From JAZNUH01 sp045592225 (GTDB lineage: Bacteria; Bacillota; Clostridia; UMGS1883; UMGS1540): a DNA stretch of 14,874 nt. Positions within the stretch are counted from its first letter, which is position 1; each line of letters starts with the position of its first letter. The notes beneath the pieces were generated by a model. It worked only from the letters and a program-made list of their open reading frames with translations, had not been told where the DNA came from and did no database searches. Position numbers and translations under genes: made by a program. This document shows positions 5,357 to 12,783 of this stretch, piece by piece. The stretch is taken from positions 1-14,874 of the forward strand of contig JAZNUH010000085.1 in assembly GCA_045592225.1 (NCBI GenBank), in the 5' to 3' direction.

Positions 5357-8344
5357 ATGACTACAGGTATGAGTGTGGCAGTTTCACTGCTTCTGATGTT
5401 TTTTGTGTACTTTTCGGTAATATTGCCTGAAAGTAAAAACAAAAGAATAATCGAAGGTAAAAACGGCTATGCTCTACCTTTGTTTTTAGGGCTTTTAATA
5501 CGCATTATAATTGCAGCAGCAACAGAAGGCTACACCGCTGATATGGGCTGCTGGCGGGGCTGGTCAGAGCGCATGATTCAAACCGGACCGCCGGGCTTTT
5601 ATGCTGAGGATGTGTTTTGTGATTACTCTCCGGGTTATCTGTATGTTCTGTGGATTTTGGGCGGAGTAAAAAGCATTTTCGGGCTTTCGGGTACAGCAGA
5701 AATAATACTTTATAAATTGCCGGCAATAATATGCGATGTATTAACAGGTGCGGTAATTTATGCTGTTGCTCAAAAGCAGATTAAAAACAAAAATATTTCG
5801 CAGGCTTTAAGTCTTTTGTACATGCTCTCACCGGCAATAACAGTAAATTCTGCGGTGTGGGGACAGGTGGACAGTATATTTACATTGTTCACTGTTTCGG
5901 CTCTTTACTTACTGGCGCGGGAGAAATATATTAAAAGTGCGTTGATAATCGGTATAGCAGTGCTTATAAAACCACAGGCGCTGATGTTTGGCCCTGTATT
6001 TGTGTTGGCCTTTGCAGAAAAAATAATAGGGGACAGGCGGTATATAAAAACTTTGCTTTTAAGCGGGCTCGCATTTGTTGTGGCGGTTATCTTGCCATCT
6101 ATACCATTTGTTTTAAATAAGCCGGTGGGATTTTTGCCCGGCCTTTATATGGGTACAATGGCGTCATACCCTTATGCAACCTTGAATGCCGCTAATCTCT
6201 TTGGAGCTTTTGGTGCTAACTTTGCCGACCAGACACAAAGATTTATGGGGCTGACCTATCAGAGCTTTGGTGCACTTGCCATAGTAGTGGCAGTTGCTGT
6301 AAGCGGTATAATATTTTTAAAATCAAAGGAAAAGGGCAAAATATTTTACTGCAGCGGACTTTTGCTCACCATTATTTTTACATTTGGTGTAAGAATGCAC
6401 GAACGGTATTTATTCCCTGTGGCAGTATTGTTTCTTATGGCGTATATATACAGTCGGAAAACACAGACACTTGTTATAACAGGTGGGGTGTCGCTGCTTC
6501 ATTTTGTAAATGTTGCCATGGCATATTCGGCGAGCAAAACAGATGCAGTTCATATTGCGGCAGACAATCCTGTTTTTTTGATTGTATCTGCTCTTACTGT
6601 TGCGGTATGCGTTTACGCAGTGTATGTTGGATTTAAGTATTTTGCAGAAATTGAAATAAAAAAGAGTGTGAGTGATATGAAAAATGACGGAAAAGGTATA
6701 ACAAAAAAGGATGTTGTAATTATTCTTGCAATTACTGTGATATATGCAATAGTTGCATTTGTAAATCTTGGTAATAATGTGGCACCTTTGACAAAGCACG
6801 ATTTTACCGCAGAAGAGGGTGCTGTTGCCGCATTTGAAAAGGTCTGCTTTATAGATAAGGTAAGCTATTACAAGGGTCTTGGTGACAGTGAAATAAAAAT
6901 CCTCACATCTGTTGACGGTGTCCGCTGGAGCGACGATATAGTTTTTGAAGGCGGTGACTGCTTTAAGTGGGAACAGGCGGAGGTACAGGAAAACGCAAGA
7001 TATATCGGCGTAACCGTAGCCGATAAGAACACAGAGCTTTTTGAAATGGCTTTCTATGACAAAAATGGGGACAGGATAGAGCTTCAGTCAAATAGCAGCC
7101 TGTTTGACGAGCAGCAGCTCGCTGCACCCGTAGCATCATACAAAAGCGGAACCTATTTTGACGAAATCTACCACGCAAGAACAGCTTATGAGCACATAAA
7201 TATGGTGGGCAGTCATTACGAAAATACTCATCCACCGCTTGGCAAGCTGCTGATAGGCGTGGGTATAAGCATTTTTGGTATGAACCCCTTTGGTTGGCGT
7301 TTTATGGGAACCCTTATTGGTGTGCTCATGGTACCTCTTATGTATTTACTCTCAAAGCGGATGTTTAAAAACAGTTTTCTTGCAACCTGTGCAACATTGC
7401 TTTTAACCTTTGACTTTATGCATTTTGCCCAGACCAGAATAGCAACTATTGACAGTTATGCGGTGTTCTTTATAATGCTTATGTACTATTTTATGTATAT
7501 TTTCTATGAAGAAGCCGAGCAGATGCCCATGAAAAAAATCTTTGCGGTTCTGGCTGCAAGCGGTATTGCAATGGGATTGGGAATGGCATCTAAATGGATA
7601 GATATTTATGCCGGTGCAGGTCTGGCGGTGTTGTTTGCGGTTACAATGGTAAGAATGTACAAGCACCAAAAACAGGGCTTTTTTAAGAAGTTTACCGTTA
7701 TTTGCGCGTGGTGTGTGCTTGTGTTTGTAATAGTGCCTTTTGGCATTTATTATGCATCATATATACCCATTCACATAGCTGATGGGTCAAAAAATTTCTG
7801 GGCGGATTTCTGGAATTACCAGAGCCATATGCTAAGCTATCACAGTAACGTGGTGTCCGACCATCCCTTTGCATCCAAATGGTACGAGTGGCCCATTATG
7901 AAAAGACCTATATGGTATTATAACGGTAAAGGACTTGCCGAGGGCAGAATATCAAGCATATCTTCATTTGGTAATCCCCTTGTATGGTGGGGAGGAGCTC
8001 TTGCGCTTATAAGCCTTGCAATAACAAAAATAAAGGCAAAGGACAGAAGATTAAGCTTTATATTTATAGGCTTTGCGGCACAGTATCTGCCGTGGATATT
8101 TGTAAGCAGAGAGGTGTTTATATACCACTTTTTCGCAAGTGTTCCGTTTATTATACTTGCACTTACTTATGTGATGAAGGAAATATGCGAAAGTTTTAAA
8201 TGGGGCAAAAAGGCAGTTGCAGGTTATATAGGCGCGGTGCTCATATTGTTTGTAATGTTTTACCCCGTTATTTCAGGACTTGAAGTAAGCCACACCTACG
8301 GCGAGGCACTGGAACTTTTCAGCAGTTGGGTATTTTGTAATTAG
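5357..8344 (+). CDS. Double GT-C glycosyltransferase: Gpi18-like half fused to a PMT-family half
   Basis: This 995-residue polytopic membrane protein starts at an ATG behind AGAGG. The N-terminal half (about 1-430) has the traits of Gpi18/PIG-V-like mannosyltransferases (COG5542): DMGCWRGW (62-69), DYSPGYLY (89-96), WGQVDSIF (168-175) and MHERYLFP (347-354), with around ten membrane helices. After a helix at about 451-470, a soluble stretch (480-580, with LTSVDGVRWSDD and ARYIGVTV) looks like a discoidin-type beta-sandwich. The C-terminal half (about 596-995) matches protein O-mannosyltransferases (GT39): FDEIYHARTAYE (601-612), HPPLGK (625-630), ASKW (744-747), HPFASKWYEWP (836-846) and SSFGNPLVWW (869-878). 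GT39 enzymes move a sugar from a polyprenyl phosphate to an extracytoplasmic acceptor. The yeast MIR domain is absent. The GtrB-like gene 11 bp downstream could supply the donor. Sugar and acceptor are unknown. Confidence 0.88.
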   Translation: MTTGMSVAVSLLLMFFVYFSVILPESKNKRIIEGKNGYALPLFLGLLIRIIIAAATEGYTADMGCWRGWSERMIQTGPPGFYAEDVFCDYSPGYLYVLWILGGVKSIFGLSGTAEIILYKLPAIICDVLTGAVIYAVAQKQIKNKNISQALSLLYMLSPAITVNSAVWGQVDSIFTLFTVSALYLLAREKYIKSALIIGIAVLIKPQALMFGPVFVLAFAEKIIGDRRYIKTLLLSGLAFVVAVILPSIPFVLNKPVGFLPGLYMGTMASYPYATLNAANLFGAFGANFADQTQRFMGLTYQSFGALAIVVAVAVSGIIFLKSKEKGKIFYCSGLLLTIIFTFGVRMHERYLFPVAVLFLMAYIYSRKTQTLVITGGVSLLHFVNVAMAYSASKTDAVHIAADNPVFLIVSALTVAVCVYAVYVGFKYFAEIEIKKSVSDMKNDGKGITKKDVVIILAITVIYAIVAFVNLGNNVAPLTKHDFTAEEGAVAAFEKVCFIDKVSYYKGLGDSEIKILTSVDGVRWSDDIVFEGGDCFKWEQAEVQENARYIGVTVADKNTELFEMAFYDKNGDRIELQSNSSLFDEQQLAAPVASYKSGTYFDEIYHARTAYEHINMVGSHYENTHPPLGKLLIGVGISIFGMNPFGWRFMGTLIGVLMVPLMYLLSKRMFKNSFLATCATLLLTFDFMHFAQTRIATIDSYAVFFIMLMYYFMYIFYEEAEQMPMKKIFAVLAASGIAMGLGMASKWIDIYAGAGLAVLFAVTMVRMYKHQKQGFFKKFTVICAWCVLVFVIVPFGIYYASYIPIHIADGSKNFWADFWNYQSHMLSYHSNVVSDHPFASKWYEWPIMKRPIWYYNGKGLAEGRISSISSFGNPLVWWGGALALISLAITKIKAKDRRLSFIFIGFAAQYLPWIFVSREVFIYHFFASVPFIILALTYVMKEICESFKWGKKAVAGYIGAVLILFVMFYPVISGLEVSHTYGEALELFSSWVFCN

Positions 8345-8355
8345 GAGGGTTTTAT

Positions 8356-9282
8356 ATGATATCAATAGTTGTGCCTCTTTATAATGAGGAAGAAGTAATA
8401 GGCGAAAGCTATAAAAGACTTACCGAGGTTATGCAAAGCTCGGGCGAGGAATATGAGCTCGTGTTTATAGACGACGGTAGCCGTGACAAAACGGCACAGA
8501 TGACAAGAGAAATTGCAAAAAATGACAGTCATGTTCATTTTTTAAGCTTTTCAAGAAACTTTGGTCATCAGATTGCCATAACCGCCGGAATGGATTATGC
8601 AAAGGGTGACGCGGTGGTTGTAATTGATGCTGACCTTCAGGATCCGCCTGCTGTTATTTTGCAGATGATTGAAAAGTGGAAGGAAGGCTACGAGGTAGTA
8701 TACGGAAAAAGATTGCAGAGAAAGGGCGAAACAATTTTCAAAAAGGTTACTGCAAAATTTTTCTACAGGATACTCAGAATGATGACCGATGTGGACATTC
8801 CCGTTGACACCGGAGATTTTCGTTTGCTGGACAGAAAAGTGTGCGAGGTAATGAAAAAACTGGGCGAAAAGAACAGATATGTAAGAGGTTTGGTAAGTTG
8901 GGTAGGATTTCGGCAGTGCGCTGTCGAATATATAAGAGAAGAGAGGTTTGCAGGTGAAACCAAGTATCCCTTAAAGAAAATGCTTAAGTTTGCAGGTGAT
9001 GGGATGGTGTCCTTTTCCTATAAACCCTTAAAGCTTGCAACATATATGGGCTTTCTTGTTTCGGGAGTAAGCTTTATTTACCTGATTGTTGTAATCTGTC
9101 AGAAGCTTTTAGGCTTTGCTACCGTTGCAGGCTGGGCATCAATACTGGCAGTATCCCTCTTTATAAACGGAATTATGCTTATAATAATGGGTATTATGGG
9201 CGAATACATAGGCAGAATATATGATGAATGTAAAAACAGACCGCTGTATATCATAAGAGAGGATTCGGAGGAAGATAAATAG
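8356..9282 (+). CDS. Polyprenyl-phosphate glycosyltransferase, GtrB/DPM1-like GT2
   Basis: This 308-residue protein starts behind TAGGAGGG, 11 bp after the GT-C gene. It has a GT2 catalytic domain (1-220): IVVPLYNEEE at the start, FIDDGSRDKT (38-47), the metal-binding DADLQDPP (91-98), then the acceptor-side DTGDFRLLDR (151-160) and RFAGETKYPLKKM (197-209). Two C-terminal membrane helices (about 229-250 and 260-285) end in MGEYIGRIYDE, the layout of GtrB, ArnC and DPM1-like proteins. These enzymes load a sugar (glucose, mannose or another) from a nucleotide donor onto undecaprenyl phosphate at the cytoplasmic face. The likely partner is the preceding GT-C enzyme, which would use the lipid-linked sugar after flipping. 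Which sugar is carried cannot be told. A 48-bp gap without a visible terminator leads to hpf. Confidence 0.93.
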   Translation: MISIVVPLYNEEEVIGESYKRLTEVMQSSGEEYELVFIDDGSRDKTAQMTREIAKNDSHVHFLSFSRNFGHQIAITAGMDYAKGDAVVVIDADLQDPPAVILQMIEKWKEGYEVVYGKRLQRKGETIFKKVTAKFFYRILRMMTDVDIPVDTGDFRLLDRKVCEVMKKLGEKNRYVRGLVSWVGFRQCAVEYIREERFAGETKYPLKKMLKFAGDGMVSFSYKPLKLATYMGFLVSGVSFIYLIVVICQKLLGFATVAGWASILAVSLFINGIMLIIMGIMGEYIGRIYDECKNRPLYIIREDSEEDK

Positions 9283-9330
9283 CCACAGGCTTTTATCCAT
9301 AAAAAACTTTCTATAAAGGAGTGTGTAACT

Positions 9331-9867
9331 ATGAAGATGATTATTACCGGAAGAAAAATTGCAATTACCGAGGGACTGCGCGAGGCAATTGACAAAAAAC
9401 TTGGCAAGCTTTCAAAATTCTTCTCCGACGATGTTGAAGCAAATGTAACTCTTTCGGTTAACAAGGAAAGACAGACCGTAGAAGTTACAATCCATCAGGC
9501 AGGCATAATTTATCGTGCAGAGGATACAAACACAGATATGTATGCGGCTATTGACCGCGTGGTGGATGTTATAGAAAGGCAGATAAGAAAGAATAAGACA
9601 AGACTTGAAAAGCGTTTGCGCGACGCGGCATTCTCAAAGGCAGTTATGGAAATGCCTGATATGGGCGGCGCGGATGAAGAAACTGAATTCAAAATTGTTA
9701 AAAGCAAAAAACATTCCATAAAGCCCATGAGCCCCGAGGAAGCAATTTTGCAGATGAACCTTTTGGGACACGAGTTTTATATTTTTAAAAATGCAGATGA
9801 CAATGAAACCTGCATAGTGTATAAGAGAAAAGATGGAAACTACGGTATGATAGAAACCAAGGAATAA
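9331..9867 (+). CDS. hpf: Ribosome hibernation promoting factor, long form
   Basis: This 178-residue protein starts at an ATG behind AAAGGAG. It has an N-terminal S30AE/RaiA domain (about 2-100: ITGRKIAITEGLREAIDKKL, then the basic helix RQIRKNKTRLEKRLRD), a short acidic linker (about 106-119) and the C-terminal dimerisation domain of long HPF (about 120-176: FKIVKSKKHSIKPMSPEEA, LLGHEFYIFKNAD). Length and two-domain structure fit the long HPF of Bacillota, which dimerises 70S ribosomes into inactive 100S particles in stationary phase. It follows gtrB with a 48-bp gap in which I see no convincing promoter, so it is probably in the same transcript, though an internal stress promoter cannot be excluded. 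A strong hairpin follows its stop codon. Confidence 0.95.
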   Translation: MKMIITGRKIAITEGLREAIDKKLGKLSKFFSDDVEANVTLSVNKERQTVEVTIHQAGIIYRAEDTNTDMYAAIDRVVDVIERQIRKNKTRLEKRLRDAAFSKAVMEMPDMGGADEETEFKIVKSKKHSIKPMSPEEAILQMNLLGHEFYIFKNADDNETCIVYKRKDGNYGMIETKE

Positions 9868-9876
9868 GAATATACC

Positions 9877-9904
9877 TGTTCGCCCGGCAAAAGCCGGGCG
9901 AACA
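9877..9904 (+). other. GC-rich hairpin between hpf and rnmV, no U tract
   Basis: A perfect 12-bp stem, TGTTCGCCCGGC (9877-9888) with its complement (9893-9904), closes an AAAA loop. It is far more GC-rich than the flanks. The bases after it are TTGTGAGG, the ribosome binding site of rnmV, not a T run, so it is not a canonical intrinsic terminator. It could stabilise the hpf 3' end, act as a processing site or give partial attenuation. It sits 10 bases after the hpf stop. Confidence 0.75.
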
Positions 9905-9918
9905 TTGTGAGGTAGAAG

Positions 9919-10509
9919 ATGAGGGTGAAAGAGGCAATAATTGTCGAGGGTGTTTACGACAAAATAAAGCTTGATTCAATACTTGAGGCAAATGTAATAA
10001 CAACCGAAGGCTTTAAGATTTTTAAAGACAGAGAAAAAATAAAATATATAAAAATGCTTGCTGAAAAAACAGGCATAGTAGTGCTTACCGATTCGGACAG
10101 GGCAGGGTTTTTGATAAGGAATTACATAAAAAATACTGTTGGAACAAAAGGTGTAAAGCAGGCATTCATTCCTGACATAAAGGGAAAAGAAAAAAGGAAG
10201 GATGCTCCGTCAAAGGAGGGGCTTTTAGGCGTTGAGGGCGTTGACAAAGAAATAATCCTCTCTGCACTTTTGAATGCAGGATGTACTGTTGACGGAGAAA
10301 ATATAGATGTTCCCACCCGACTTGTAACTGTAAATGATTTGTATCACGACGGGTTTACAGGGGGTGAGGACAGCCGTGAAAAACGAACAAGGCTTGCCGC
10401 GGCACTGGGTTTGCCCAAAAGAATATCCACGCGGGCGCTTATTTCCGCAATAAACACACTTTGCGGATATGAAATGTACGAAAAGATTAAAGGGGAAATT
10501 GACCAATGA
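9919..10509 (+). CDS. rnmV: Ribonuclease M5 (TOPRIM/DUF4093 protein)
   Basis: This 196-residue protein has a TOPRIM domain at its N-terminus: KEAIIVEGVYDKIKL with Glu10, and VLTDSDRAG with Asp58 and Asp60, the expected metal-binding acidic residues. The C-terminal half (about 115-190: LGLPKRISTRALISAINTL) fits DUF4093, found in clostridial RNase M5 proteins. RNase M5 trims 5S rRNA precursors, with ribosomal protein L18 as helper in Bacillus. The SD is GAGG (9909-9912), just beyond the preceding hairpin. The stop overlaps the trmB start by 4 bp (ATGA), indicating coupled translation. In Bacillus rnmV neighbours ksgA; here it lies with hpf and trmB. A different TOPRIM nuclease role is possible but less likely. 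Confidence 0.87.
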   Translation: MRVKEAIIVEGVYDKIKLDSILEANVITTEGFKIFKDREKIKYIKMLAEKTGIVVLTDSDRAGFLIRNYIKNTVGTKGVKQAFIPDIKGKEKRKDAPSKEGLLGVEGVDKEIILSALLNAGCTVDGENIDVPTRLVTVNDLYHDGFTGGEDSREKRTRLAAALGLPKRISTRALISAINTLCGYEMYEKIKGEIDQ

Positions 10510-11120
10510 GAATGAGAAAGAAAAAGCACGCAACCGAGCGAATTGATGCTATAAAAGAATATCTTCTTGAAGATGTAAGCAAAATTGCAGATAAAAAACC
10601 CTTGCACATGGAAATAGGGTGCGGAAAGGGAGCATTTATTACACAGCTTGCTGCAAAAAATCCCGACATCAATTACATTGCGGTTGAAAAGGTGACAAGT
10701 GTAATGGTGCTTGCAATGGAAAAGGCAGCTGCCGCAGAGCTGAAAAATGTAAAATTTTTATTGGGTGATGTTGCAAAGCTTGCCGAACTTGAAACAGAGA
10801 GCTTCTGCGACAGAATTTACTTAAATTTCAGCGACCCGTGGCCCCGTAAAAAGCACGCAAAGAGAAGACTTACCGCACCGCAGTTCTTGAGCATATACAA
10901 AAAGATGCTGACAGAGGGCGGAGAAATACATATGAAAACAGATAACAGAACCTTGTTTGATTATTCGCTTGAAACGCTACCTGCAAACGGGTTTGAGCTT
11001 GATAATGTAACCTTTGATTTGCACGCAGATAATCCTGTGGATAATATAATGACCGAATACGAAAAAAACTTTTCCGAACAGGGAATGCCTATACACAGAC
11101 TGGAAGCAAAGCTGAAATAA
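10506..11120 (+). CDS. trmB: tRNA (guanine-N7)-methyltransferase
   Basis: This 204-residue SAM-dependent enzyme makes m7G at position 46 of tRNAs. The SAM site EIGCGKGAF is at 36-44. The family hallmark NFSDPWPRKKHAKRRL is at 107-122, carrying the catalytic Asp110 and the tRNA-contacting basic residues. The C-terminal TEYE is at 183-186, and GGEIHMKTDN precedes it at 138-147. The length is close to the usual 210-220 residues. The start ATG overlaps the stop of rnmV (ATGA, 10506-10509). A second in-frame ATG two codons later is a possible alternative. It is the last gene of the long plus-strand operon and ends just before a hairpin terminator shared with purC on the opposite strand. Confidence 0.95.
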   Translation: MRMRKKKHATERIDAIKEYLLEDVSKIADKKPLHMEIGCGKGAFITQLAAKNPDINYIAVEKVTSVMVLAMEKAAAAELKNVKFLLGDVAKLAELETESFCDRIYLNFSDPWPRKKHAKRRLTAPQFLSIYKKMLTEGGEIHMKTDNRTLFDYSLETLPANGFELDNVTFDLHADNPVDNIMTEYEKNFSEQGMPIHRLEAKLK

Positions 11121-11121
11121 C

Positions 11122-11156
11122 AAAAGGACTGTAGCAAAATTTGCTACAGTCCTTTT
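11122..11156. terminator. Bidirectional terminator between trmB and purC
   Basis: The inverted repeat AAAAGGACTGTAGCAAA (11122-11138) and its complement (11140-11156) make a stem of about 15 bp with a small AT loop, ending in TTTT on either strand. It lies between the convergent stop codons of trmB and purC. The U tract is short but usable in both directions. Confidence 0.85.
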
Positions 11157-11168
11157 AATTATTTGCTT

Positions 11169-11852
11169 TTATCTGTTTAAAATAAGCTTTGTAAGTTCTA
11201 CAGGTTCTACAATTTTGCCGTCCTTATAAACACGCATATTACCGGAAGCAATTTCATCAATCAGAATTACTTCGTCATTGTTATAACCAAATTCAAACTT
11301 AATATCCCAAAGGTCAAGACCGATAGTTTTTAAATCATCTGCAACAATCTTTGTTATTTTAAGTGTCTGTTCCTTCATGCTTTCAAACATAGCAGGGCTC
11401 ATAACACCAAGTGCAGCAAGACCTTCACCTGTTACGAGGGGGTCACCCTTTTCGTCATTTTTAAAGGTACATTCAACATAACCGCCTTCGAGGGGAGTAC
11501 CATCTTCAATGTATTCGCCATATCTGCGGATAAAGCTACCGGTTGCAACAAGACGGCAGATAACCTCAAGACCATGACCGAAAACTTTTCCGGGCAGAAC
11601 TTCCATGGTTGCTTCGTCTACATTTGCATCAACATAATGTGTTTTAATTCCGGCATCTTTCAAAAGGTTGAAATAGTATACAGAGGTTCTTAAATTTGCC
11701 TTGCCAATACCCTCGATTTTAAGTCCGACTGAATTTTCACCGGGGTCGAACACACCGTCTTTACCTGTGCAATCATCCTTGAACTTTAAAAGAACGTTGC
11801 CGTTTTCAAGGCTGTATACATCCTTTGTTTTGCCTTCATAAATCTTCTTCAT
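11169..11852 (-). CDS. purC: Phosphoribosylaminoimidazole-succinocarboxamide synthase (SAICAR synthetase)
   Basis: The 227-residue enzyme joins aspartate to CAIR with ATP in purine synthesis. The start is the ATG at 11850-11852, behind AAGAGGT, because PurC proteins begin with the KKIYEGKTKDVY strand seen here at residues 2-13. An upstream in-frame ATG would add 27 residues and place the promoter inside the gene. Other family segments are VICRLVATGSFIRRYG (about 96-112), DLWDIKFEFGY near 190 and LIDEIASGNMRVYKDG (about 200-217), the ATP/metal-binding end. No other purine genes are next to it, so it is separated from a pur operon here. It lies 109 bp after pdxY with its own likely promoter, and converges on trmB. 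Confidence 0.94.
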   Translation of the reverse strand: MKKIYEGKTKDVYSLENGNVLLKFKDDCTGKDGVFDPGENSVGLKIEGIGKANLRTSVYYFNLLKDAGIKTHYVDANVDEATMEVLPGKVFGHGLEVICRLVATGSFIRRYGEYIEDGTPLEGGYVECTFKNDEKGDPLVTGEGLAALGVMSPAMFESMKEQTLKITKIVADDLKTIGLDLWDIKFEFGYNNDEVILIDEIASGNMRVYKDGKIVEPVELTKLILNR

Positions 11853-11890
11853 AGCAAAGTACCTCTTTTCTCTTGTTTTTATTACTAAAT

Positions 11891-11920
11891 ATAATAGCAC
11901 ATCCGTTTGAAATATTTCAA
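11891..11920 (-). promoter_or_regulatory. Promoter of purC with a palindrome over the -35 box
   Basis: Read on the minus strand, TTGAAA (11915-11920) and TATTAT (11891-11896) are 18 bp apart, with TGC just before the -10. The -35 is the left half of a perfect 14-bp palindrome, TTGAAATATTTCAA (11907-11920), which could be an operator. Transcription would start near 11884, giving a leader of about 32 nt, too short for a purine riboswitch. The remaining gap up to pdxY (11921-11961) holds only A and T runs. Confidence 0.6.
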
Positions 11921-11961
11921 TAATTTTCTGCAAAAAAATGGTTTTAATTTAAAAAAATTTT

Positions 11962-12783
11962 TTATACTAACTTATGCAGCATATACTCAAGGGGAACGCC
12001 TTCTCTTGCCGGGACCTTATTTTGTGCCGCCAGAGCCATGGAATCAGAAACAAAGGTTGCAGCCTTTGCAGTGCTGTCTTCAATGGACATTCCCTTCATA
12101 TGTGAGGCGGTAAAAACACTTGTGAACAAGTCACCTGTTCCGGGGTAACGCGCATTTACATAAGGGTTTGAAACATGTGAGCACACACCTGTGTGCTTGT
12201 TATATATAACCACCGAAACAGATTTTTCACTTCCTGCAACAGAGGTTATGATGACTGAACAATCGGCCTGTTCAGCAAGGCGTTCAGCGTATTTCTTTGC
12301 CTTATCGAGGTTGGGGTTAAAGTCATCTTCACCAAGCAGAAAAGCCGCCTCGGTGACATTAGGAGTAATAACATCAGCTTTCTTTATAAGCTGATTCATA
12401 GAATCAATCATCTTGTGGTCAAAACATGCATACATTGCACCGTCATCTGAAAAAACAGGGTCGACAACCACAAGGGGGGCAGAAAGCCTGTCGATAAAGC
12501 TTCCTGCAATTTCGCTCTGTGCGGGAGAACCTAAAAAACCGGTGTATATGCAGTCAAAGTGCACATTCTCTTTTTCCCAATGAGCGAGATAGTCGGGAAG
12601 AATATCGGTTAAATCCTTAAAAACATAACCTTCATAAAAGCCGGTGATTGTAGATAATACAGCAGTGGGAACAGGACAGGTCTGGTGTCCCATGACCGAC
12701 ATTACGGGAATAACAACAGTAAGCGAGCTCCTGCCAAAACCTGCAATATCGTGTATAGCTGCTACTTTTTTCGGGACATTCAT
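11962..12783 (-). CDS. Pyridoxal/pyridoxamine kinase
   Basis: This 273-residue ribokinase-fold enzyme phosphorylates vitamin B6 vitamers in PLP salvage. It opens VAAIHDIAGFGRSSLTVVIP (7-26), the substrate-binding start typical of clostridial pyridoxamine kinases. It carries VVVDPVFSDDG (105-115), ADVITPNVTEAAFLLG (136-151) and the anion-hole GTGDLFTS (215-222) with catalytic Asp218. PdxK and PdxY types are hard to separate by eye, so no symbol is given. The start ATG directly abuts the stop codon of the permease gene (no gap), and its SD AAAAGGAGGGGA is formed by the last codons of that gene, pointing to coupled translation. No strong terminator follows, only an A/T run. Confidence 0.9.
   Translation of the reverse strand: MNVPKKVAAIHDIAGFGRSSLTVVIPVMSVMGHQTCPVPTAVLSTITGFYEGYVFKDLTDILPDYLAHWEKENVHFDCIYTGFLGSPAQSEIAGSFIDRLSAPLVVVDPVFSDDGAMYACFDHKMIDSMNQLIKKADVITPNVTEAAFLLGEDDFNPNLDKAKKYAERLAEQADCSVIITSVAGSEKSVSVVIYNKHTGVCSHVSNPYVNARYPGTGDLFTSVFTASHMKGMSIEDSTAKAATFVSDSMALAAQNKVPAREGVPLEYMLHKLV

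Noticed and set aside
7984..8199. Plus-strand open frame inside the double glycosyltransferase gene
   Set aside because: It lies within the PMT-like domain in another frame, has no ribosome binding site of its own in context and no recognisable family.
9877..9904. hpf-rnmV hairpin as an intrinsic terminator
   Set aside because: No T run follows on the plus strand; the rnmV ribosome binding site comes directly after it.
11921..11961. Terminator after the pyridoxal kinase gene
   Set aside because: The self-complementary stretch is only A and T (A7/T6) with no GC stem, too weak to call; read-through into purC is possible.
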